From: Conchocele bisecta | Taxonomy: Eukaryota; Mollusca; Bivalvia; Lucinida; Thyasiridae | Direction of reading: 5' to 3' | Length of the DNA stretch: 64,000 nucleotides | NCBI GenBank assembly: GCA_029237695.1 | Contig: CM055273.1 | Location: 56,657,968-56,721,967 of the forward strand | In this document: positions 10,407 through 20,324 of the stretch, piece by piece | Position numbering within the stretch: position 1 is the stretch's first letter | Layout of the letters: each line of letters opens with the position of its first letter | Made by a program: the position numbers and the translations under genes | The notes under the pieces: generated by a model | Seen by the model: the letters and a program-made list of their open reading frames with translations, nothing else | Told to the model about the DNA's origin: nothing | Databases searched by the model: none

Positions 10407-11029
10407 AAAATCATCTAGCAATCAATACCAATTCACGATTGGAGATGCCCACTCTGCCATAATATGTGGGCAGACAGGATGTGGAAAAACGGTTTTCATC
10501 CTCGACTTACTCGAGGGGTCCTACCGCGATGCCTTTCGTCACATTGTGATCCTATGTCCCACTGTGCGGCACAACGATACTTATCAGCGGCGCCCGTGGA
10601 TATGGACCGACCCTGAGGTATACGTTATTGACCCCGGTGATAGGCTTCACGATTGGTTGCGTGGTTTATACCAAAGATTCCAGGGTGAGCCCACCCTATA
10701 TGTGATTGACGATTGCTCAGCCAAGGCGGCGATGATCAAAAAGAAGGACATGCTCTCTGAGCTCGCATTTTCTGGCCACCATGCAAGGCAAAGCGTATGG
10801 ATCTCCACTCAAAAATACAACGCTGTCCTCAAGGATCTGCGCGAGCAAACGAAATGGGTCGCCCTCTTTCACTGCAAGGACCGAGACTCATTCGATGACT
10901 CTTCGAGAGAATGACGTTATCCCAACGCGCGAGGAGCGGCTGGAGGTTCGACAGATGCTTTCCGAAACTAAGCACGCCAAGCTTCTGCTAAAGACTGATC
11001 AACCAACTGCTTATAAAGTTATCAATTAA
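10407..11029 (+). pseudogene. Polinton packaging ATPase (A32/FtsK-HerA type)
   Basis: A Walker A loop (AIICGQTGCGKT) lies at 10,459-10,491, a Walker B-like strand (PTLYVIDDCSAK) near 10,690-10,730, and a sensor-like segment (HARQSVWISTQKYN) near 10,780-10,820. These are the features of the FtsK/HerA-superfamily ATPase that packages DNA in Polintons and related viruses. After FHCKDRDSFDD near 10,895 one base is missing: the frame stops at 10,912-10,914 and the rest (ENDVIPTREERLEVRQM to 11,029) continues in another frame. No ATG is visible between the capsid stop and the Walker A, so the start is lost or mutated. Length would be about 205 residues, near normal. It follows the capsid gene directly on the same strand. 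Confidence 0.88.
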
Positions 11030-11076
11030 TAATTTTGAAAAATTAGTAACAATTAATTTTTTCAAAATTATTAATT
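11024..11076. promoter_or_regulatory. AT-rich inverted repeat after the ATPase gene
   Basis: The arms 'aattaataattttgaaaaa' (11,024-11,042) and its near-complement ending 'caaaattattaatt' (to 11,076) can pair across about a 10 nt gap. The left arm begins at the ATPase stop. A direct copy of the same box occurs at 11,257-11,282 just before the next ATG. It could act as a terminator hairpin for the ATPase message, as a promoter box for the next gene, or both. Confidence 0.5.
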
Positions 11077-11079
11077 AGC

Positions 11080-11150
11080 AATTGCTGAACAATGCTGAAG
11101 AAATGCTTAACAAATGTTGAACAAATGCTGAACAATGGTTAACAATGTTA
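11080..11150 (+). repeat. Short degenerate repeat of 'tgaacaatgct'
   Basis: Five to six imperfect copies of 'tgaacaatgct / ttaacaaatgt' follow each other. Similar 'caacaatgttgaa' words occur at 7,187-7,225 before the end of the membrane protein gene. No function is visible. Confidence 0.5.
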
Positions 11151-11256
11151 ACAATTTGGTGCTCTGCTGCGAGCTTTGTTGCGAGCATAACGGTGATCAT
11201 AAGTATCGGGTGGTGCGCTTGGCAATATGTTAAAGTGATGAGACTTGTTAGAATAA

Positions 11257-11288
11257 TTAAATTAATAATTTTGAAAAAATTAAGAAAA
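11257..11288 (+). promoter_or_regulatory. AT-rich upstream box before the gene at 11,289
   Basis: The sequence 'attaataattttgaaaaaat' ends a few bases before the ATG at 11,289 and repeats the arm found at 11,024-11,042. A related AT-rich string lies just upstream of the capsid gene. A shared late-type promoter element is a plausible reading, not proven. Confidence 0.4.
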
Positions 11289-11790
11289 ATGAACTGCGAC
11301 GAACTTCTCGATCAGCTAATGGAAGAAACCTCTACCGACATCCTGAAAGAAAATGCTCCGACAGAGCAATCTGGGTTGACAATCGCGATTGGGGCCGATA
11401 CAAATGAAAATGCGGCGCGACGCGAGCGGCTAGCTGCGCTGGTTGCTGGGGGACAATCGGAGCATTATCTCGGTAGGCGTCTCTCAGTTTGTCAGGTGGA
11501 TAAGATGTCAGATGCGGAGATTGATAAAATGTATGCGTGATACGAATCCAAATTGGGGGCAGAGATGACAAAAACTCTTGGATCGGCGGCTATTCATTTG
11601 TACGCTACCGCCGTTAGTATACTTCTCCCTATACCAAACACTGAGGGGTTGATTCACGATCTAGAGCCTGCTGCTCAATTTATCACAAGTTTGGAATGTA
11701 CTTAGCTCCACTGACAACCGCGTTGACCACGGGTAAACACTGTCAATTTGGACATATATGCCCACGAACTATAAGCTCTAATATTATAAA
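11289..11790 (+). pseudogene. Polinton conserved hypothetical protein, premature TGA and deletion
   Basis: It starts MNCDELLDQLMEETSTDIL at 11,289 and contains ERLAALVAGGQSEHYLGR and VDKMSDAEIDKMYA. A TGA at 11,538-11,540 interrupts it directly after GCG, consistent with CGA to TGA decay at a CpG. The frame continues past the stop with ESKLGAEMTKTLGSAA and LYATAVSILLPIP; then a small deletion with frameshift near 11,690 leads to MYLAPLTTALTTGKHCQFGH. I recognise the arrangement 'DKMSDxEIxxxYxRYExxLGxxMTKTLG' as a conserved uncharacterised protein of animal Polintons. An upstream in-frame extension with a hydrophobic segment (11,145 on) is probably not part of it. The exact C-terminus is not defined. 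Confidence 0.65.
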
Positions 11791-12382
11791 TGATGACACA
11801 AGACACACCCGCGAGAGTGACGGAACAGCCCTCAACACTGTTGAACCTGATTGCACCTCCAACCCAATACCAACCGCCGTTGGAGTTGGAGTTGGGGATT
11901 GCTCCAACTCCAATTTCGAACCCGATGTCACCACGGTGTGATAAAGCACTTCCATGAACCCAATCGGGATTGAAGTTGAATCCGATTGATCCTACAATCC
12001 AATACCAACCGCCGTTGGAGTTGGAGTTGGGGGTTGCACGACATAAAAACCCAAAAAGACAGGCAGCTGAAAAGTTAAACAAGATAAAATACTCGCCGAG
12101 CTTCGGGAGGCCAAACTCCAATCGAGATTGGGGACGGAGACAGCAAAACATCTGAAGACAGAGCAATCGGTTCCGAGTGCAACAACACCCCCGGAACCGA
12201 TTGCTCCAACTGATTGGACCCCGTGGGTTGTTGGTGGTGGTCTGACAGTTGTGGGCACCCTGAGTGTGCTTTACCATCTCTACAACAGAACCCCAACTCC
12301 AACGGCGGTTCCTAAAAAAGTTACGAAACGATTGGATGCACCCCATTTAAACATTGATCGCGACCCATTTTATATGCAATAA
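11791..12382 (+). pseudogene. Polinton single-span membrane protein, frameshifted
   Basis: It starts MMTQDTPARVTEQPSTL at 11,791. A proline-rich low-complexity part (QYQPPLELELGIAPTP) is partly duplicated and carries a stop near 11,957. Then come a basic helical segment (KNPKRQAAEKLNK), ILAELREAKLQSRLG in a shifted frame, a Pro/Thr stretch, one membrane span (WVVGGGLTVVGTLSVLYHLY) and the ending NIDRDPFYMQ. The clean C-terminal part is the ORF 12,128-12,382. Single-span proteins ending in 'DPFxMQ' are a conserved Polinton accessory family of unknown role. It is followed after 8 bp by the next gene. Confidence 0.65.
11868..12030. repeat. Duplicated proline-rich coding segment
   Basis: The string 'caataccaaccgccgttgga' followed by 'gttggagttgggg' occurs at about 11,868-11,900 and again at about 12,000-12,030. 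Its parts are near-palindromic ('ccaactcc...ggagttgg'), and the complementary string 'cccaactccaacggcggtt' appears at about 12,293-12,311. Confidence 0.7.
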
Positions 12383-12390
12383 TTATAACA

Positions 12391-12624
12391 ATGGCTGAAC
12401 AAGATGGTAAAATGATAGTGAATGCGCTTTATCACGCCGTGGTGATATCGGGTTTCAGTATCGGGTATGCTCGACTATCAAAGATGGCCCTAGGAGGGTC
12501 CACTCCCAAATTGGACTTTACTGTGAGAGACGCAGGGCTCGCGACCTTAGATGTAGCGGCCTCAGTTTGGACCCGAGATTATCTAATTAAAGTTGGAATT
12601 CTACCTGCTAATATATGGAAATAA
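12391..12624 (+). CDS. Polinton small conserved protein, 77 residues, intact
   Basis: An uninterrupted ORF starts MAEQDGKMIVNALYHAVV at 12,391. The N-terminal half has a hydrophobic amphipathic stretch, then the conserved block MALGGSTPKLDFTVRDAGL, and the end LIKVGILPANIWK. I know this as a conserved small protein adjacent to the next gene in animal Polintons; its role is not known. The start is chosen because of the 8 bp spacing from the upstream gene. It ends with TAA directly against the ATG of the following gene. Confidence 0.75.
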   Translation: MAEQDGKMIVNALYHAVVISGFSIGYARLSKMALGGSTPKLDFTVRDAGLATLDVAASVWTRDYLIKVGILPANIWK

Positions 12625-13056
12625 ATGGCTTCGATTGGAATAATGATAGGTGGTGCACTTGTAAACGCATTGGCGTTCAGCGGTAGCAACTTTATATTCT
12701 CAAAAATGAGAAGCTCGAACGTGGATGAGGAGCGCAAGCGTCACGATTTAGCTGTAGAACAACTGAATAGTGCGAAGGAAGCGTGGTCGAAAAAACAAAC
12801 CGCCCATCTGGACTGGGTCAACGAAGAGCTTCGCCGTGAGAATCACGCCGCGCAAACTTTCCAGAACGTTGAAGAAGCCAACCGCGAGTACGCGCTGGCA
12901 TATCCGCAGAAAAATCTCGATCCAATGGATCCCGAGCCCCAACTTTCAGATTTCTATGTACCATCAGAGGCCCAAAAAGACAGCGAGATCGCGTTCATCG
13001 TCGTGGGAATGGGTGTGGTGGGTCTCGTCGGCTACTATATTGAACAAATTAATTAA
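12625..13056 (+). CDS. Polinton conserved coiled-coil/membrane protein, 143 residues, intact
   Basis: An uninterrupted ORF starts MASIGIMIGGALVNALAFSG (residues 1-20, a hydrophobic membrane-like segment). A charged coiled coil follows at residues 30-95 (VDEERKRHDLAVEQL and EELRRENHAAQTFQNVEEA). Then comes a conserved EPQLSDFYVPSE block and a C-terminal membrane span (IAFIVVGMGVVGLVGYYI). This is a recognised conserved Polinton protein of unknown function, with membrane segments at both ends. The ATG abuts the previous stop with zero spacing, suggesting coordinated expression. It is one of the few intact genes here. Confidence 0.78.
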   Translation: MASIGIMIGGALVNALAFSGSNFIFSKMRSSNVDEERKRHDLAVEQLNSAKEAWSKKQTAHLDWVNEELRRENHAAQTFQNVEEANREYALAYPQKNLDPMDPEPQLSDFYVPSEAQKDSEIAFIVVGMGVVGLVGYYIEQIN

Positions 13057-13087
13057 TTATTTAAAAACAATTTTTTTTATAAAAATA

Positions 13088-15914
13088 TATATGGGCCGCG
13101 CTCTGTGAAAACCGGCCTTAATGACAACGTCATGAAAGCCTGAAAATGACGTCGCAAAGTTACGCTTGAAACCAGCGTCACGTCGGATTTTGACACTTGA
13201 AATAGTTGCGTCATTGCAATAAGTTGATGTTATCCTATATATAACCGTACTGTACGTTTTACTATTTGTGGTTCACAAACATTGTAATGCTGGATACGTG
13301 TAGCAGAATTTTACAGTTGTTTCCATAGTGGTTCAGACAGTTGTTTCCATAGTGGTTCAGACAGTTGTCTGTTTTTTCGGTTTCCTTCAAGGAAACACGT
13401 AGTGATTTTGTCGAATGTTTTTTCATATATGGACGAAATTTGAAACTAAATAACCATACAACCGGTAGTTTTTAGATAACACCATCACAGAATCAGTATT
13501 ATGTAACAAATAGAACTGGGCACAGGGCTTAATTCGTTTAATTTACTGTTTCGCCTGTCAAATGTTTCAAAAGTGAACATAAAAATACGATTTGGAAATT
13601 TTCAGAAAAATAAGCGTATCACAGATGTATAATTATGGTAGTGCCAAAATATACGCCGCTCCTGGCATATCGCATCATGGTGACACTGGGCCAAACATGT
13701 TTTAGTATTTAGTGTCTTGGTATTGTGTCACATGCATATTTACTGTGACACAATAATCATGGTTATATCAGATTATTGTAATAAATAATTGTAGCCACCA
13801 CGTAGCCTACTGATTTCTATCTGTATCTTCTACCACTTACGTGTTCGGTTTCACATAATATTTAGCGACTTTCAAAAATATCGCATTGAATCAGCCGTAT
13901 GATTGTCGTTTGATAACAATGTAAATATTCTTTAAAATGCATGACCACTTGTAAATATGGTTATATGAATGTATAGTAATTTTACTAGTACATTTGCAAT
14001 CATTGCAGACACTGATCAGACTGCACAGATGCACAGGTCTCCAACATTTACACATTCAAGAAGTCCGACTTTGCCAGATTTTTGTGAATTGTCTTACATT
14101 GTACTACATTGTACTAAATAATGCACGTCTGCGTGCTTTGTTTGTTATGAAAGGGCCGTTCTAGTCGGAGGCGTGTAAATAATATAATACAAAAGCTCAT
14201 GCACACCTTAAACGCGTCTACATTCAAATGAGCCGCCTCGAACAATAGTCGCAGGGTGTGGAGGTCATTTCAACAAAATCAATGTTGTAGTAGTGTGTAA
14301 ATCACTGACTGTGTTATAGTGTACATGTACGTACGCCACGGTGCTTTTCAGGGGCGGATCCAGGATTTCAGGTTAGGGTGGGGGGGGGGGGAGGAGGCGG
14401 GACTTCTTAATTGAAATAGTTTACTATACTTTCGAACTAGCACCGTTTGTTCGTCATCAAGAGGAGATAATTCCAGCACAAAAATATTTACACAATTCCC
14501 TAACATTTGATTGGTCCGTAGCAAGTCTCTGTCCAGAATTTATATCCCAGTAAACTCCATGCCGAACTACTTTCTGTAACCGTCAGGCGCAGTTAAAATA
14601 ATTCTTAAGAAAACGGAAAATAAACACATTGTTTTGATGAATGTATTTCAAAGCCTGGAATTATAAGGAATGAATGGCCTTTTTTGTGGAATTTATCGGG
14701 GATATAAACTTGGAAAAGTCGCTGGGTTTTCCCTACGTGAAACCGCCCTTGTTATTGGCATGGCTGTTTCTTTACTTACAAATGCACTGAATGTATTTTT
14801 TCTGAAACACAACAAAACTAAATTGCACATTTCATTTTCAAATTAATTATTCCCGACGAGAGAATATACTGCTGGTATTTTTATCGGGACATGTCACAAT
14901 TATACAACCATGTATGTTACATCTCCACATTTTCCCGGCAGTGGCGGTGGTGCCAGTCGAGGGAGTGTGAGTCAGCGCAGCATTTTCCCATAGACCTGCT
15001 ACCTGCTATAGTACGGGGTACATGTACATTAGCCCGTCCGCCAGTCATATTGGCTACACAGTTCGGCTTTCTGAGATGTAAATTTAATTCCGAGAGTCGG
15101 GGAATGAACAGTCGATTTTTAGTTTGTTTAAAAATGCCCGGGGGTGTCCGACTACCCTCTAGACCCCATCGGGCGCTGAAGTCATTGATATGTGCAGCCA
15201 TAGACCTATCCAAATTCTAGTCATTCATTTCTACAGAAATAAAATGCATTTGTTTCAATCACCGATACGATGTGCATACAATATTCAATTTCCAACACCA
15301 GGAATGCCGTTTTGTTTTTTGGTATTTTGTGACGTGTTGCCTAAATCAATAAATGACGTCACAATTAACTGTAAATGACGCCAATTCTTAAATAATTACA
15401 TTATATCTTTCTGACGACACACGTATATGAATCTATTATGGCGATGGTGGCAAATTACGAAGCCACAGGTCGGCTAATTATAGATTTAAAATCAATAGTT
15501 GTGCGTTTGTTTTGTTCACTACATGTACATACCATACTTTTATTCTGATGAATTTTTGATAGTATACATACTAACACTTGTAGATACATTTACTGTAACT
15601 TATAAGCAAATACAGTTTACAGCAGGCACAGTTAATGAGTCTATGAACACTCATTTCTACTGTAGGCTGTTGAGTTGCATTGTACAAACTTCGCCGTTTC
15701 AATAACGTCATTTTCTCGATGACGTTACGTTTTTTTTTCCGTACATGATTCACATGGTGCTACAAAAAGTGAGATAGAACAAAAACTATTAAACATAATT
15801 GCATTTTCTTTTCAGAATATTGTTTTTGAAAGGTGTCCGCATCAAAAAATTAAAAAAAATGCAAATTGAAAATGTTGTCATTAAGGCCGGTTTTCACAGA
15901 GCGCGGCCCATATA
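13088..15914. mobile_element. 2.8 kb TIR element (copy A) inserted in the Polinton
   Basis: The ends are inverted repeats of about 40 bp: TATATGGGCCGCGCTCTGTG at 13,088 and its complement ending at 15,914. The inner part of the repeat, 'aaaaccggccttaatgacaa', is also matched at both ends. The element lies between two Polinton genes, so it disrupts none. Target duplication cannot be fixed because the site is a run of TATA. No transposase was recognised; the ORFs inside (for example 14,891-15,220) look random. A 25 bp tandem duplication (about 13,330-13,375) and a G-rich tract (14,379-14,392) lie inside. A rearranged second copy sits at 55,873-58,892 in the opposite orientation. Confidence 0.85.
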
Positions 15915-15921
15915 TAGAACG

Positions 15922-16179
15922 ATGTTAGTTGACGAACTTTATTACGCTATGATCGATGTAGGCTACACTGCCCAAAAACATCGTATAGCTGGTGCAAAGA
16001 GTATGATTCGTCTGGCCCAAGATTCACTCGAGGCGTGGCGCGAGGATGAAAAAGCGGCCACCCTTTTCGCAAAGCGGCTGTTAGAATCCTCCTCAACTCC
16101 AATCGATGAATTAGATTCCTCCGAGTTCCTTCAGAACTTAACCAATCGCGATTGGACTTCCAACAAAGGTTTATTATGA
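15922..16179 (+). CDS. Polinton small conserved protein, 85 residues
   Basis: The likely start is the ATG at 15,922 (MLVDELYYAMIDVGYTAQ), just outside the TIR element; the longer ORF from 15,799 includes transposon sequence. The protein is helical, with HRIAGAKSMIRLAQDSLEAW then a charged stretch to KGLL. I recognise the opening 'M(L/E)xDELYYAMxDVGYTAQ' as a conserved short Polinton protein upstream of the integrase. Role unknown. The 3' end contains the palindrome CCAATCGCGATTGG (16,142-16,155). The insertion of the TIR element 8 bp upstream will have removed its promoter. Confidence 0.6.
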   Translation: MLVDELYYAMIDVGYTAQKHRIAGAKSMIRLAQDSLEAWREDEKAATLFAKRLLESSSTPIDELDSSEFLQNLTNRDWTSNKGLL

Positions 16180-17138
16180 ACGACACAGTTACCGGACGAA
16201 CTGGCGAGGGCATGTTGGAGATTGTCCGATATATTAGAATACTTCGCATACGATGAACACGCGCAAACTTGATACCAAACTAACGCTCAAGCTGTCGAAT
16301 ACATACTATAGCCCACGCGGCTACTGGAAGGGACTCGCGGCCATCAAGAACCTCGCGGCGGCGACCAAGGTTTCAGAAAACGCAGTCAAGGAATGGCTCA
16401 AGAAGCAGGCCATCTGGCAGATCTATTTACCCGCGCCTCACAATATTCCGCGTCCGAAATTCGACGTGCCGGCGCCGAACCAAGTTCACCGAGCGGATCT
16501 CCTGTTTCTCCCTCACGATCGCGTCGGTTGCAAAACGTACAAGTACGCATTGACAATCGTTGACGTAGCGAGTCGTTATAAGGGGGCTGAGCCGTTGGCC
16601 ACTAAAGAATCTAAGGAGGTGGCCGAGGCTCTTTCCCGAATATATAAGAGGAGTCCTCTCAAATGGCCGAATCTTCTTCAGGTCGATCCCGGCCGTGAGT
16701 TCATGGGCGCGGTCTCTCATCTATTGTCTAAGCACAAAGTTTCTATCAGACGCAGCCGCGTCAACATCCAACAGGACCAGGGGATCGTGGAGCTGTTCAA
16801 TCGAACACTGGCTGAGAGATTGTTCGGACACCAATATGCCAAAGAACTTGTAGACCCTCATTCGCGATCGACCGAGTGGGTGGCCAGGCTGTCCGCCGTG
16901 GTCTCCACACTGAACGGAGAGGTGACCAGATTGATAGGTAAGAAGCCTGTAAATGTCATCAAGTCTAAAAAGGTGACGAGCAAGCCCTCTGCCGTCTCGC
17001 GCTGACGACCCGTTGGTTTAGAGGAGCAGCAATCGCCGATTGCACTTCCATCAGATGTTGACGTCCGGTACTTCTATCAACCGGGAGAGCTCGAAGGTGG
17101 CAGCCGCGCGACTGATCCCGTGTGGTCTCTGAATGTAT

Positions 17139-20100
17139 CAGGGCTGTACAAATTGATTTTTTAGCCGCTTGTCCCGCAAGACAAGTGACTTGCAAAAGAC
17201 GACTTGTCCTGGAAATTATAATTTTCAGGGCAAGTGGTTTTGAAAAAATGACTTGTCCCCGTAAAACTTCTTATACGAAACTGTAACAACACAACCATAG
17301 AGAACTATGGTACGGGTATAACGGTGGTTGCAGAGTCTGCAATTAGGACCAGTCGTTCCCTGTCAGTTACTCAAAAATAGAAAAGCCAGATTGAATGTTT
17401 TCTTTTCCGGGTGCAAAGAGAATAACTACAGCTCATCAATCAACAATTTATTACATAAACAATCATGTCTCAATCACGCAATATATCAGTGCATCACAAA
17501 TTGGATTGATTGGTGTTTAACGGTATATCTATAGTGCCGTTAGTACATGTAATATGAACACATGGACACACATTACCAACTCCATATAGAAGCTTCCAAC
17601 CAAGGGTTCTCGGCGTATGTATATCCATGTGTGCATAATACATGCACTTTAGTTGCTATAAAAATGTTGGCAATAACATATATTACTAGTAACGGCGGGA
17701 ACCCTGGCAATCAGGAAAGATCGATTGATTGGTGTTTAATGGTCTATCTATAATTTCGAGCGTATATTCCAGAATTTTCGGTGTAAAAACATCGACGTTT
17801 TGTGAATTAAATTACGGAGTCTACTCATTTGACCGTGTAGAAAATGAAATCACGTCTATATTTACAATATTTAATGTCTATCAGTTTGTTCGCGGAACGG
17901 TAAATAATAAACTTTTTGAAATGTCAGTTTTTTTTTGTTGGCAACAGCTGTTAATTCGCTAATTACACTGCAGCTCCATTATAACGCAATCGCGTATAGC
18001 GCAATCTCCATTATAACGCGGGTCTCTCGTGGATCCCAAAAAAAATTTTAAAAAAATAGAGAAGAAAAAGGAAAAAAAAAAAAATAAATAAAAAATCGTC
18101 GGACGTCGTAGTCATCGTGTAATTAGTTGATTCGTGATTTCTGTAAGTTTATTAAAACAACGACATTCAAAGTACATGAAATAATTAGTATTAGTGTGTT
18201 AGCAAATGTAATACCTTTAATCAGGTAATCGTGTTAATATGCATACAGTGCGACCTAGCTACAATATGCGTAGCGGTAATCGGCTATTACCGCTACAATG
18301 CTCTATTCATTATTCACGTTAGCAAAATATACTTCCCCATAAACATCGATAAAAGTGACAAAAATAATCTACACATATATGTATATGTATATAAATAAAC
18401 AATTTCGCAAAATCAGCCCAAAAATATGTTTATTTGTTGATATATTTGACTTTATTCGCAAAATTATTGTCTGGACGTTGCAGCCGTTTCCATTCGCCGC
18501 CATCTTTAGTCACGTGATCTCTCATGATTACTCTAGTTTCCATATATGGTAGCGGCGGCCATATTTGGAATGCTGACATACCGCGCGAAACAATGGCCGC
18601 CACAACATGTGTTCATTGTGACAAGCAATTTAAAACCAAAGGCAAAGGTTTTAAAAGAAAAAGCTTGAATTCAAAATTAAGTGTGATTGACAAAACAATA
18701 AAGGAAGTTATTGAAGCCGAACAGAAGCAAACGCGCTTACTATTTACTATTTCCGGTGGGTTCGTAGTAAAAGTTGTAGGATGACTATATGTCGCTATAG
18801 CCCCGCCCACTAAACACGTGATTAGGTCCAGATTTGAATGTTTCACATGCGGGGATATCCGAATGAATCGGGAAATGGAAACAATATGGAGAACACACAG
18901 AAAATATGATGGTCGTTTTTATAACCCGAGTTTAAAAGCACAACATCGCCATACCATGCTGTTTTGATATGCGCAGGTCAGAAAATAATGATTTATTGTA
19001 CTTGTAGAGATAATTTCAGGACCGTTTGTATACTAGTTCGATCATAATCGTGTTCCAAAATGCCGCATCTCGAATCGCGTCGCAAACCAAGAAAGTTGCT
19101 AACGTATTTATAGAGCACCGCTTTCATACTGTATCGAGAGCGGAAGTATGACTATTCATTCTAAGTGCGACCCCCCTATTGCACGGAAGTCCGGCGACAT
19201 GACATACAACCTTCCGTGTTGCTTATCCGAACCGTGCAATATCCGTGCCAGGGGATATATGAATTCCAAATCCAGATGCGATTACACCCGACACATATTA
19301 CACAGACGAGACGAGATTTGTGTGATGCTTTGTGCAAAAAACCGATACACCCAGCTGTGTGTACAGGTGTTTATTGTATGACCTCATTCAGCACGAGGCT
19401 GTAAACTGTGTGACCTTCAGGCTATGTTTTGAAATGTTACTGATTGGTCAACACGCCTTTTGATGTGCCACAGACGTCGCGAACGTGCGACTTTCATCAT
19501 CGCATCACGGGGCAATCATGCAGTAACCCATTTCATGCTGAGGATACGCTTATGTTTGCGGACAAATATTTTCGTTCTATGCACTCAGAAGTATATGCCG
19601 CGACCACCATTTAATCCGTCTCGTCGAGACGGTTCAAATGAGTGGTCACATCGTATACTTTCATTGAGAAATAACAAAAATAAAATTATTTTTTGTAATA
19701 ATTTCATACCCGTAAATGTGTATTCCGAAAGGAATGGATTAAAAAAAAAATCTGAATCATACGCAGATCTGTCGCCATATATCGCCGATATTGATTTCGA
19801 AAATATTTTCCGTAAATTGTGTTGAAAAGTTGACACAAAATTCAGAGTTCATGCGGAATTGTCGGTGGGATTATGCTTTCAAATTCGAAGAAATAAATCT
19901 AATCAGGGTCACAGCTAGTATATCACTTTTCTTGCTATATACACAGTATAGCGGCTTCTGTGTAAGTGTGTATCGCCACAGGGAAGCCGACACACGCCCA
20001 AGGCGTTATCGATCGATGAAATGTTACAATTTAGGATTAGTCTAGTGGAGAAAACAGGCTTGTGGCGGGACGTTTCAACGGAAAATAGTGACCTGCCCGG

Positions 20101-20184
20101 GACTAACTTTCAGCATAGAGCCACTTGCCCGAGACCAAAACCGACTTGTCCCGGGCGTCGGGCGTGCCGATTTGTACAGCCCTG
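17139..20184. mobile_element. hAT-like element, 3,046 bp, in the integrase gene
   Basis: The ends are CAGGGCTGTACAAAT (17,139 on) and its exact complement ATTTGTACAGCCCTG (to 20,184), flanked by TGTAT at 17,134-17,138 and 20,185-20,189. Removing the element plus one TGTAT rejoins the integrase frame exactly. CAGGG ends are typical of hAT transposons; a 5 bp duplication fits the hAT5 type rather than the common 8 bp. Subterminal copies of 'acttgtccc' lie within about 150 bp of both ends, as expected for transposase binding sites. No transposase was recognised; possible MITE fragments lie inside (for example about 17,970-18,290). Confidence 0.88.
18595..18783 (+). other. Possible captured exon-like ORF in the hAT-like element
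   Basis: Starting MAATTCVHCDKQFKTKGKG, the ORF has a CxxC pair and a basic helical stretch, preceded by GC-rich 'atggtagcggcggccat'. It resembles a 5' coding exon with a promoter more than transposon DNA. No family was recognised and no splice donor is convincing. Confidence 0.2.
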
Positions 20185-20318
20185 TGTATATCATCTGGAT
20201 CGCTCTATTACCAAACCCGATGAGCCCGTGCTCTATTATTTGGCTGATGGTCCATCTCGCGGTTTTGTTCGCGAAGAACTTCTTATGGTACCTTCTGACA
20301 CCCAGCTGCCCCCGATTG

Positions 20319-20324
20319 CTTAAA
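20319..20324. other. Overlapping convergent stop codons
   Basis: The integrase ends with TAA at 20,321-20,323 on +, and the polymerase ends with TAA at 20,322-20,320 on -. The two stops share the palindrome TTAA, so the coding regions overlap by two bases with no 3' spacer. Confidence 0.85.

Larger units (their letters stand above)
16253..20323 (+). pseudogene. Polinton integrase (retroviral rve type), frameshifted and split by a transposon
   Basis: The start is MNTRKLDTKLTLKLSNTYYS at 16,253. A short helix-turn-helix-like region lies at residues 35-60. The rve core has an Asp at about residue 82 (HRADLLFLP), a second at about 145 (LQVDPGREF) and a Glu at about 180 (QGIVELFNRTL), giving the D,D(~35)E triad. 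A frameshift at about 17,005 moves the C-terminal part (LPSDVDVRYFYQPGELEGG) to another frame. The hAT-like element then splits the SH3/chromo-like C-terminal tail, whose end (DEPVLYYLADGPSRGFVREE) lies at 20,200-20,323. The enzyme would insert the element into the host genome. The catalytic triad is intact. The stop codon overlaps that of the polymerase gene on the other strand. Confidence 0.9.

Noticed and set aside
14349..14750. Possible hAT MITE starting 'caggggcggatccaggattt' inside TIR element A
   Set aside because: The left end looks typical, but the proposed right end 'gaaaccgcccttg' matches poorly and no target duplication is visible.
17970..18290. Possible pogo/Tigger-type MITE ('ctccattataacgc' and 'cagtgcgacctagctac')
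   Set aside because: The motif recalls pogo-like ends but the two ends do not pair and the TA duplication cannot be shown.
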